In this document: positions 34,247 through 40,234 of the stretch, piece after piece
Position numbering within the stretch: position 1 is the stretch's first letter
Layout: every line of letters starts with the position of its first letter
NCBI GenBank assembly: GCA_030037645.1
Contig: JASHQI010000005.1
Coordinates: 1-40,234 of the forward strand
Source: Xanthobacteraceae bacterium
GTDB lineage: Bacteria > Pseudomonadota > Alphaproteobacteria > Rhizobiales > Xanthobacteraceae
DNA: 40,234 bases
Direction: 5' to 3'
Translations under genes and position numbers: made by a program
The notes under the pieces: model-generated
The model's database searches: none
What the model was told of the DNA's origin: nothing
The model's input: only the letters and a program-made list of their open reading frames with translations

Positions 34247-34285
34247 CCAGAGGTGCTACGACATAAAACGTCGCAGCACCTCTGG
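34247..34285. terminator. Strong hairpin between convergent genes
   Basis: CCAGAGGTGCT at the left pairs perfectly with AGCACCTCTGG at the right, extended inward by GAC/GTC around a seven-base loop, 15 of 16 positions paired. It lies between two converging genes. Neither strand has a long T-run after it, so it may be a weak terminator, an RNA-stability element or part of a small RNA. Confidence 0.45.
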
Positions 34286-34449
34286 AAAAGATTATTCGTA
34301 AATCTGTTTTCTCAGGACATCCGAAAAATGCCGGCGAGATGATTTATTCTTCGAATTCGTCATCTCGTTCCATCCTATTGTTGTGTGCCTATTGTCGTGC
34401 GGCGATGATCGTTTCCGAATCCCGGAGGCCGGCTGTTTAGAGTCATGCC

Positions 34450-35112
34450 CTAAGCTCGCTCGCGCAAAAGGCGGCTAATGGCAGCGCGCAGTTCCATGAT
34501 CCCAGCAGTCGACTGCGCCGAAGTGACCAGAACATCGGGATAGGCGGCCGGATGTCCGGCCAACGCGGTCCGAACCGATGCCAAGCGCGACGCACAGGCC
34601 GACGGTGGAATGCGATCGGATTTGGTGAGCACGACCTGGTAGCTCACCGCAGCCTGATCGAGCGCCCCGAGAATGGCGGTGTCGGCTGCCGTCAGACCGT
34701 GACGCGCGTCGATCAGCACATAGACTCGGGCAAGGTTGGCGCGGCCGCGCACATAATTGTGCACGAGCTTTGTCCAGGCTGAAATCTTGCTCTTTGCGGC
34801 GGCCGCGTAGCCGTAACCAGGCATATCGACCAAAACCAGGTGCTCGGGCCCGCCGAAGAATATCAGCTCTTGCGTGCGGCCCGGCGTCCTCGAGGTGCGC
34901 GCCAGCGCATGGCGACCGGTCAACGCGTTAATAAGGCTCGATTTACCGACATTCGACCGGCCGGCGAAAGCGATTTCCGGCCCCGCCATGGAGGGCAGCG
35001 AATCGAGCGAGCCCGCTGCGGAGGAAAAGTTCCAATTCCCGGCGAAGAGTCGGCGCCCAGCCTCGACTTCGGCGTCTGAAAATACCGCCGTCAAGTCGCC
35101 CACGGTGCTCAT
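34450..35112 (-). CDS. yihA: Ribosome biogenesis GTPase YihA/YsxC (EngB)
   Basis: This 220-residue GTPase helps assemble the large ribosomal subunit. The P-loop GRSNVGKSSLIN covers residues 51-62, the switch block is LVDMPGYGYA, and the base-recognition motif is LTKSDRIPP. The N-terminus FAGNWNFSSAAGSLDSLP is an alphaproteobacterial feature. Length is typical. In many relatives yihA stands next to argB and yidC; here a membrane protein on the other strand separates it from argB. Confidence 0.95.
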   Translation of the reverse strand: MSTVGDLTAVFSDAEVEAGRRLFAGNWNFSSAAGSLDSLPSMAGPEIAFAGRSNVGKSSLINALTGRHALARTSRTPGRTQELIFFGGPEHLVLVDMPGYGYAAAAKSKISAWTKLVHNYVRGRANLARVYVLIDARHGLTAADTAILGALDQAAVSYQVVLTKSDRIPPSACASRLASVRTALAGHPAAYPDVLVTSAQSTAGIMELRAAISRLLRERA

Positions 35113-35235
35113 AGCAGAGATTTATCGCACACCAGCGATGCGAGGGTTGGAACAACAGGCGCCCGTCGTGGTTTCCACAGCGCTGAGGCGCGCGGCTTGC
35201 CTCCAAGCCCGGCCCGCTTCGCCATGGAGAGAATC

Positions 35236-35595
35236 ATGGACGACTGGTCGACCGCAAAACTGTGCGATGTGGCGAACTTGATCCTTGGCATGATTCTTTT
35301 CTTCTCGCCCTGGCTGTTCGATCTGTCCACTGGCCCGCAATGGCAGATCGCCGCGATCGTTGGTGGCGCCATTGCGGTGCTGTCGATCGCGGCGCTCGCC
35401 GCATTCGCGATCTGGGAGGAATGGCTCAACTTGGTTGCCGGCGTTGCGCTCATCGTATCGCCCTGGCTGCTTGGGTTCCAGGACAGTGATGCGATGACGA
35501 TCGACGTGGCGATCGGCCTCACCGTCGCGGCCTTGGCGGCATTCGAGGTCTGGCTGAGCCATGGACCGCCGCCCCGGGTTACGGCGAGCCACTGA
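35236..35595 (+). CDS. SPW-repeat membrane protein
   Basis: This 119-residue inner-membrane protein has two copies of the SPW motif, LFFSPWLFDL (about residues 21-30) and LIVSPWLLGF (about 72-81), each ending a hydrophobic segment, and four membrane segments overall. That is the SPW family, whose function is unknown. The start at 35236 is supported by GGAGAG just upstream; another ATG at 35224 would add four residues. It diverges from yihA by 123 bases. Confidence 0.88.
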   Translation: MDDWSTAKLCDVANLILGMILFFSPWLFDLSTGPQWQIAAIVGGAIAVLSIAALAAFAIWEEWLNLVAGVALIVSPWLLGFQDSDAMTIDVAIGLTVAALAAFEVWLSHGPPPRVTASH

Positions 35596-35612
35596 CCCGC
35601 GCCGGTAAAGCG

Positions 35613-35650
35613 TAAAAAACCACCCCTCCCCCCTTCGGCAGGGGGCTTGA
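35613..35650 (-). terminator. Hairpin between convergent small genes
   Basis: On the minus strand CCCCC-TGCCGAA-GGGGG forms a stem and is followed, about ten bases on, by a six-T run. It lies past the end of the 72-residue protein gene and the end of the SPW gene, where transcription from both sides would stop. Confidence 0.4.
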
Positions 35651-35675
35651 GACAGCCCGAAGGGCCACAACAGCC

Positions 35676-35894
35676 TTAGGCGGCTACGTCGGCAAGGCGG
35701 TCGCGCCATTGATTCGAAGCTGGCGCGTAGGCGGGATTCTTGGCGCTGCCCTGATAACGGACGGCAGCCGCAACAGCGGAAATCCCGATCTGCCCGTAAC
35801 AGCAATCAAGCGCTATGTTTTCGCCTGTCGCCTTGCGGTCGTTGTCCTTCCCTTGGCTGGCCTTTTTGGCCAGCTCGTTCGTCGCGTCTGTCAT
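35676..35894 (-). CDS. Small conserved protein of unknown function
   Basis: This 72-residue protein starts MTDATNELAKKASQGKDNDR, a charged helical segment, and then has IALDCCYGQIGISAVAAAVR and NPAYAPASNQWRDRLADVAA. The central Cys-Cys and the small hydrophobic stretch are too short for a sure membrane helix. I recall this type as a conserved hypothetical in rhizobial genomes, without a function. No strong ribosome site is visible; an upstream start at 36131 in frame would add an Arg-rich region that does not look coding. Confidence 0.55.
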   Translation of the reverse strand: MTDATNELAKKASQGKDNDRKATGENIALDCCYGQIGISAVAAAVRYQGSAKNPAYAPASNQWRDRLADVAA

Positions 35895-36264
35895 AATGGA
35901 ACTCGTTCGTCGTCGAACTGTGACGTTTGGCTTTCTAGGTGAGGAGTACGGCGGAAATAGGCGGCAATTCGTGCGCTTGCGTGACATTTCGTGCCGGACG
36001 GGAAGGGGACCCTCGGCGGTCAATCGTGGTAAACCATCACTTAAGGTCTCCGCAGTCATACTGCTGGGGATTTGCAGGATCGGTGCATTTAATCGCCGGT
36101 TATCCAACGCTGTACGAAAAGAGTGCGGCATTCCTGCAACACTTAGCGCCGACGGTGAGCCGCGGGTATACTGATGACTGGTGCGAGCGGAATGATTTCG
36201 CTATTGGATCGGGGGTCGGCGGCGTCAGCGGCCTCCTCGGCGTCCTCGGAGAAGTAGGCATCCC
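35895..36264. other. Intergenic region, no gene found
   Basis: This 370-base gap separates the divergent 72-residue protein gene and the L,D-transpeptidase gene and should hold both promoters. I see no convincing gene, repeat family or strong hairpin. The last 60 bases are GC-rich with a short direct repeat of CCTCGGCGT, ending close to the transpeptidase start. Confidence 0.4.
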
Positions 36265-36927
36265 ATGGCCATGCGTGCGATTGCATTCCTGATGTTGGGT
36301 TTGATGCTCGGCGGCTGCATGCAGGAGACGCTTGAGCCCGCCTCCGAAGTTGGCTGGAAGCCGCGCGACAAAGAGCTGATGGCAAATCTGCCGTACGCGC
36401 AGGCGAACATTCCCGAGGAATACCGGCGTCACATCGTCGATTATACCCGCAAGGAAGCGCCCGGCACCGTCGTCGTCGATACCGACAACAAATTCCTCTA
36501 CTACGTGCTGCCGAACGGCAAAGCGATTCGCTACGGCATCGCCGTTGGTGAAGATGCCCAGGCCTGGAGCGGCATTGCGAAGATCGGCCGCATGGAAGAA
36601 TGGCCGGCGTGGATTCCGACTGCCGGCGAGCAACAGCGACTTGGGCCGTTACCTGCCTACGTCACCGGCGGGCCGCATAATCCCATGGGTTCGCGCGGCA
36701 TGTATCTCTACGCCAACGGCAAGGACACGCTCTACCGCATCCACGGCACCAACCAGCCCGAATATATCGGCCAGGCGATCTCGTCCGGCTGTATTCGGAT
36801 GACCAACGAGAATGCGATCGACCTCTACAATCGGGTCAAGGTCGGCACGGTCGTCGTTGTGCTGGCACCGACAACGCAATCGCATGTGGCGTCGACATCC
36901 GACGCTGATCAACCGCGACCGTTCTAA
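36265..36927 (+). CDS. L,D-transpeptidase (YkuD domain) lipoprotein
   Basis: This 220-residue lipoprotein should form 3-3 crosslinks in peptidoglycan or attach a protein to it. The signal peptide ends in the lipobox LGGC with lipid-carrying C18. The YkuD domain (about residues 68-205) shows the active-site block IHGTNQPEYIG (H160) and SSGCIRMTNENAIDLYNRV with catalytic C176. Length is usual for the short rhizobial type. ATG at 36265 is taken as the start; ATG at 36271 is an alternative and the ribosome site is weak. This adds to the cell-wall genes at 16010-20863, though it is not linked to them. Confidence 0.93.
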   Translation: MAMRAIAFLMLGLMLGGCMQETLEPASEVGWKPRDKELMANLPYAQANIPEEYRRHIVDYTRKEAPGTVVVDTDNKFLYYVLPNGKAIRYGIAVGEDAQAWSGIAKIGRMEEWPAWIPTAGEQQRLGPLPAYVTGGPHNPMGSRGMYLYANGKDTLYRIHGTNQPEYIGQAISSGCIRMTNENAIDLYNRVKVGTVVVVLAPTTQSHVASTSDADQPRPF

Positions 36928-37053
36928 TTCCGCACAGCGGCCCAAGACTTATGCAACGGCGCCGAGCTTCGGCGCTGTTGCCATTTGGCGGCTCAATTGG
37001 ACCCAGAGCGCCATCGTTTCAACTTGAATCGATTTGGCGCGCTGGCATTTTGA

Positions 37054-37132
37054 TGGAGCATAATCTTTTCGGAAAAACGGCGTCCATCCCCGGATCAAGT
37101 CCGAGGACAGGCTTTTTCCGGATCATGTTCTA
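37054..37132. repeat. Palindromic repeat that supplies a stop codon
   Basis: GGAGCATAATC...CGGAAAAA at 37056-37077 pairs with CTTTTTCCGGATCATGTTC at 37112-37130, around an inner palindrome CGGA-TCAAG-TCCG. From memory this is the common rhizobial GATCATGCTC-type intergenic repeat. Its end overlaps the TAG stop (37130-37132) of the metallophosphoesterase gene. Confidence 0.7.
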
Positions 37133-38047
37133 AGCGCCAAGCTCGACGAGGAGGATTTCGGGGGGCACGCCGAGGCGAGCTGGGATGATGCTGGTGCCGA
37201 GCCCGCCCGATACGATCATGTGTCGGCCAGCCTCGACGATATGGCCATAGGCATAGCGCGCGCCATAGGCCGACGGCACGAACGTCGGCCAAATCAGCGG
37301 TACCCGGATTTGCCCGCCGTGGGTATGGCCCGCAAGTGTCAGCGCCACGCGGGACGGAACGGCTGGGAAGATGTCCGGCTCGTGGACCATGAGCAATACC
37401 GGATCGTCGGTAGCAACGCGCGCGAGCGTTCCCGGCAGGTCATCGACGCCGAGAAATCTGCCGGGTCCGAGTCTGAAGGCAATCTGGTCGCCAATGCCGG
37501 CCAGCCAAAACCGCTGACCAGCCGCGCCGAGCAGCACGGCATCGTTTTCGAGCACAGGAATATGCGCCAGCGCGAGGCCGTGGCGCACCCCGGCAAGGTG
37601 GTGCCACCAATCGTGGTTGCCGAGAATCGCCCATGTGCCGAGGGGGGCGACTAGCCGCGCGAGCTCCCCCGCCCATACAGAATCGGCGACCGGCTCCCAT
37701 TTGAACTTGTACCACGCGGTAAAATCGCCGAGCAGAAGGATGATATCGGACTGCAAGGAATTGGCGGTATCGATCACCTGGCGAATGTGCGGCAGCAGCA
37801 TGTCGGGGCCGCCGGCGTGGAGATCCGCGATCACCGTGATCGCGAGCTTGCGGCCCGCGGGCCAAGCCGGCAGCGCCGGTGCATAACGAGTGACCACGAG
37901 ACTGAACGGCTCGATCGCGCCGGCATACGCGGCGGTTCCGGCGCCTGCCAAGGCGGCCAGTCCGGCTCCGCCGAACAGGACACGACGCCGCGTCAGGCGC
38001 GACGTTGCGACATGGGGCGAAACCTTACCCACGACATCCGTTGTCAT
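37130..38047 (-). CDS. Tat-exported metallophosphoesterase (YkuE-like)
   Basis: This 305-residue phosphoesterase has the full metal-site set: ADLHAGG (D75, H77), LLGDFTAW (about 106-113), LGNHDWWHH (142-150) and LAGHTHGGQIR (about 250). The N-terminus LTRRRVLFGGAGLAALAG is a twin-arginine signal, so it probably works outside the cytoplasm, as in the YkuE group linked to lipid or cell-wall phosphates. Length is normal. The stop codon lies in an intergenic repeat (37054-37132), so the last residues may have been set by the repeat. Substrate unknown. Confidence 0.9.
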   Translation of the reverse strand: MTTDVVGKVSPHVATSRLTRRRVLFGGAGLAALAGAGTAAYAGAIEPFSLVVTRYAPALPAWPAGRKLAITVIADLHAGGPDMLLPHIRQVIDTANSLQSDIILLLGDFTAWYKFKWEPVADSVWAGELARLVAPLGTWAILGNHDWWHHLAGVRHGLALAHIPVLENDAVLLGAAGQRFWLAGIGDQIAFRLGPGRFLGVDDLPGTLARVATDDPVLLMVHEPDIFPAVPSRVALTLAGHTHGGQIRVPLIWPTFVPSAYGARYAYGHIVEAGRHMIVSGGLGTSIIPARLGVPPEILLVELGA

Positions 38048-38070
38048 GGCCGCGACATAGCGCAGTATTG

Positions 38071-38087
38071 ATGAACGGAGCGTTCAT
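38071..38087. promoter_or_regulatory. Perfect inverted repeat, possible operator
   Basis: ATGAACG-GAG-CGTTCAT is a perfect seven-base inverted pair with a three-base centre, 24 bases upstream of the metallophosphoesterase start. The shape resembles TetR-family operators. No regulator gene is present nearby, so the claim rests on symmetry and position alone. Confidence 0.35.
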
Positions 38088-38164
38088 GACCGGCAGGCGA
38101 AGTTGTCCGTCAATCCAGCCCTGCCAAAAGTGCGGCATTCTGACTGGCCGGGGCACGGTCAGGA

Positions 38165-39547
38165 TCACGCAAGCCGCTCGCGCGTGACCCAATCGAGCGT
38201 CTTATCGAGGGCACGCGCCAGCCGGTCGAAGAATTCGTCGATCTCCGCCACGCTGATGACGAGCGGCGGGCATAGCGTCAGCACGTCACCCGCGACGGAG
38301 CGCACGATCAGCCCTTCAGCCTCCGCGAATTGGACAGCGCGCGCACCGACGGCGTGCCGCGGCAGAAACGATCGCTTGCTGCGTTTGTCGGCGACCAGTT
38401 CTATGCCGCCAATGAGTCCGAGCCCGCGGGCTTCACCAACCAACGGATGCGTATTAAATGCATCAAGCCGAGCTTGGAACAGCGGCGCCTTTTCCGCTGC
38501 CTTCTCGAAGATGCGATCGCGCAGATAAATTTCGATCGCCTTGAGCGCCACTGCAGCGGACACCGGATGGCCGCCATAGGTGAAGCCGTGGCCAAATACG
38601 CCGATCTTTTTGCTCTCGACAAGCAGCGCCTGGTAGACGTTCTCGGGGATCATGACTCCGGCGATCGGCAGATAGGCCGATGACAAGGCCTTGGCGATCG
38701 AGATTGCGTGCGGCGCAAAACCGAGCTTCTCGCAGCCGAATGCCGTACCGAGGCGACCGAAGCCACAAATCACCTCATCGCTGATCATGAACACGTCATA
38801 CTTGGCGCACACCGCCATGATTTTCTCGAAATAAGTTTGCGGCGGCACGATCACGCCGCCCGCGCCCATCACCGGTTCGGCGATGAACGCCGCAACGGTT
38901 TCCGGGCCCTCTTTGACGATCAGTGCCTCGAGTTCCGCTGCAAGACGCGACGCGAACTGCGCCTCGCTCTCGCCGGGCTCGGCAAAGCGATAGTGATGTG
39001 GACACGCAGCATGCAAAAAACCCGCCAGCGGCAAATCGAAGTCGCGATGGTTGGTGGTGATGCCGGTGAGCGAGGCGGCGACCACTGTGACACCGTGATA
39101 GGCCTTGATACGACTGACGATCTTCTTCTTGTTTGGTCGCCCGAGCGCGTTATTGAGATACCAGACAAACTTGACCTGGGTGTCGTTTGCCTCCGACCCC
39201 GAATTACAGAAGAAGACCTTTGAGATCGGCACCGGCGCGATCTCCTTGAGTCTTTCCGCAAGCTCGATCGCCGGGTCATGGCTCTTGCCGGTGAACAAAT
39301 GGGCGAAGGAGAGCTTGCGCATCTGTGCGGCCGCGGCCTCCACCAATTCCTCGTTGCCATAGCCGAGTGCCGTGCACCACAGCCCGGCCATGCCTTCGAT
39401 ATAGGGCTTGCCATCGGTGTCGTAGACGTAAACGCCATGGGCGCGCTCAATGACGAGAGGCCCGCTTTCGCGAAAGCTCGCCAGATTGATATAGGGATGC
39501 ACCAGCGTCTCGACATCGCGGGTTGCAAGATTGCTAAGCTGAGACAT
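38165..39547 (-). CDS. Class III aminotransferase (omega-aminotransferase type)
   Basis: This 460-residue PLP enzyme should move an amino group from an amine or amino acid to a keto acid, such as pyruvate. Blocks are CNSGSEANDTQVK (about 114-126), AYHGVTVVAASLTG, FIAEPVMGAGGVIVPP and MISDEVICGFGRLG with cofactor Asp D257; the PLP lysine is K286 in AISIAKALSSAYLPIAG. The layout fits the taurine/putrescine/beta-alanine-pyruvate group; which one cannot be told. The start at 39547 has AAGGA four bases upstream. It stands alone between the phosphoesterase and the His-rich protein. Confidence 0.92.
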   Translation of the reverse strand: MSQLSNLATRDVETLVHPYINLASFRESGPLVIERAHGVYVYDTDGKPYIEGMAGLWCTALGYGNEELVEAAAAQMRKLSFAHLFTGKSHDPAIELAERLKEIAPVPISKVFFCNSGSEANDTQVKFVWYLNNALGRPNKKKIVSRIKAYHGVTVVAASLTGITTNHRDFDLPLAGFLHAACPHHYRFAEPGESEAQFASRLAAELEALIVKEGPETVAAFIAEPVMGAGGVIVPPQTYFEKIMAVCAKYDVFMISDEVICGFGRLGTAFGCEKLGFAPHAISIAKALSSAYLPIAGVMIPENVYQALLVESKKIGVFGHGFTYGGHPVSAAVALKAIEIYLRDRIFEKAAEKAPLFQARLDAFNTHPLVGEARGLGLIGGIELVADKRSKRSFLPRHAVGARAVQFAEAEGLIVRSVAGDVLTLCPPLVISVAEIDEFFDRLARALDKTLDWVTRERLA

Positions 39548-39830
39548 TTGGTCCTTCGATATCCTGATCAACAATGTTCTGCGAAGAAGCGCAGAGCATT
39601 TTTCGTGGATCACGTCTGAATTCGCGGCGACTATTGTGGCCGCATCACCTACCCGCCGTCAAAAGCCAATCAGGACCAGAGCGCCCGAACGCACGCGCGC
39701 CAAGCATTTGGGTTCGGCGCTTGGAAGCGAATGCGGATATCGAATCTGAATACCCGTTCAGAACCATTTTGGGAACAGATTTTCCGACTGCGAATTGTGA
39801 ATGTGGAGAGAACCTTCCAAGGAGATCGGA

Positions 39831-40010
39831 ATGCGAAAATTCGTTCTTTCACTTGCCGCCCTTGCCGCGCTCGGCTTTGCCTATGCCGCGCCAGCAATGG
39901 CCGACCCGGTGGTCGTCGTGCACCATCATCACTCTCACGGGATGGTCATGGTTCCGCCGCACCACCACCACCACCATCACAGCAAGACGGTTATCATCAA
40001 GCACAATTGA
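39831..40010 (+). CDS. Small histidine-rich exported protein
   Basis: This 59-residue protein starts MRKFVLSLAALAALGFAYAA, a clear signal peptide with cleavage expected after AMA (about residue 24). The mature peptide is only about 35 residues and contains VVVHHHHSHGMVMVPP and a run of seven His, so it could bind Ni, Cu, Zn or Co in the periplasm. The ribosome site AAGGAG is strong and a clear terminator follows, which supports a real, probably well-expressed gene. Function is not known; metal storage or buffering is a guess from composition. Confidence 0.85.
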   Translation: MRKFVLSLAALAALGFAYAAPAMADPVVVVHHHHSHGMVMVPPHHHHHHHSKTVIIKHN

Positions 40011-40033
40011 CACGCTTATTGCTTGCTTTCCGG

Positions 40034-40061
40034 AGAGCCCGGCACATGCCGGGCTCTTTTT
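40034..40061 (+). terminator. Rho-independent terminator of the His-rich protein gene
   Basis: AGAGCCCGGC-ACAT-GCCGGGCTCT forms a perfect ten-base stem with a four-base loop and is followed by a T-run. It lies 24 bases after the stop codon of the His-rich protein and is the clearest terminator in the window. Confidence 0.9.
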
Positions 40062-40090
40062 CGATTGCGATCATCCCAGGACCAAAGCCG

Positions 40091-40234
40091 TCAATTGCGG
40101 TCATATCGCCGAAGACGCAGGCCGGCCATTGGCGCGTCTGCCGCAGCCGGCCGCGGACGCGGCAGTGGCACGCCGTCGCGAGGAGCGATCTGCGGTTCCG
40201 GCGACATTGCGCCTTCGGTCAGTGGCAGCGGTGC
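40091..40234 (-). CDS. C-terminal end of a proline-rich protein (runs off right edge)
   Basis: The minus frame from the right edge down to TGA at 40091 encodes 47 residues including MSPEPQIAPRDGVPLPRPRP and ending LRLRRYDRN. A Pro/Arg-rich tail like PLPRPRP is common at the end of rhizobial exported L,D-transpeptidases and similar envelope proteins, but no domain lies inside the window. Another minus frame is also open here, so the call rests on composition and on the end lying just past a terminator. Confidence 0.45.
   Translation of the reverse strand, partial: APLPLTEGAMSPEPQIAPRDGVPLPRPRPAAADAPMAGLRLRRYDRN

Larger units (their letters stand above)
34120..34449. other. Intergenic region with repeated hairpins and an AT-rich stretch
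   Basis: The 330 bases between the three-repeat membrane protein and yihA hold no convincing gene. They contain two direct repeats with hairpins (34132-34234), a long strong hairpin (34247-34285), then an AT-rich stretch (about 34286-34410) unlike the surrounding coding DNA, with a further inverted pair GAGATGA/TCATCTC near 34338-34366. The two flanking genes converge here, so these may be transcript ends or an unannotated small RNA. Confidence 0.5.

Noticed and set aside
1-40234. tRNA or rRNA genes
   Set aside because: I looked for conserved T-loop and rRNA core sequences on both strands by eye and saw none; a covariance-model scan would settle this.

Overview
The window looks like chromosome from a high-GC alphaproteobacterium of the order Hyphomicrobiales (Rhizobiales), most likely near Bradyrhizobium, Rhodopseudomonas or Pseudolabrys. 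The reasons are the gene neighbourhoods (dapD, DUF805, dapE next to truA, fmt and def; argB close to yihA), many small proteins and intergenic palindromic repeats of the kind common in that group, and the high GC content. This is inference; there is no rRNA marker here. I found no rRNA, tRNA, CRISPR array, transposase or phage gene.

Region 1 (1-14902) is an accessory metabolic and transport island. A divergent pair opens it: the N-terminus of a 5-oxoprolinase/hydantoinase A protein (minus, runs off the left edge) and an isochorismatase-fold amidohydrolase (plus). A long minus-strand cluster then reads from 13753 down to 1462: TPP-dependent enzyme, EutA-type reactivase, bicupin, solute-binding protein, enoyl-CoA hydratase, second solute-binding protein, two-domain ABC permease, ADP-forming acyl-CoA synthetase and second enoyl-CoA hydratase. 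Several neighbours overlap by ATGA, so this is probably one or two operons for uptake and CoA-dependent breakdown of an unknown organic compound. The ABC ATPase and the lyase that EutA would reactivate are both missing from the window. A dihydroxyphthalate decarboxylase-like binding protein diverges from the head of the cluster.

Region 2 (14941-21985) is cell-envelope related: an uncharacterised exported protein, an unusual class A penicillin-binding protein, a mini zinc-ribbon protein, the muropeptide permease AmpG and RmuC.

Region 3 (22105-28873) is housekeeping: def-fmt-truA on plus, facing dapD-DUF805-DUF805-dapE on minus. A composite repeat of about 165 bp occurs in inverted orientation on both sides of the def-fmt-truA-dapE block. 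A decayed phosphotransferase fragment lies between dapD and a HAD nucleotidase gene.

Region 4 (29087-35595) holds a small conserved protein, a DUF1194 exported vWA-like protein, a Tat-exported amidohydrolase, a DMT exporter next to argB, a membrane protein built of three internal repeats followed by repeated hairpins, yihA and a SPW-repeat membrane protein.

Region 5 (35676-40234) holds a small conserved protein, an L,D-transpeptidase lipoprotein, a Tat-exported metallophosphoesterase, a class III aminotransferase, a tiny histidine-rich exported protein with a clear terminator, and the C-terminal end of a proline-rich protein at the right edge.

A recurring theme is that palindromic intergenic repeats have been absorbed into genes. 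They supply N-terminal codons for both solute-binding proteins and the stop codon of the metallophosphoesterase.
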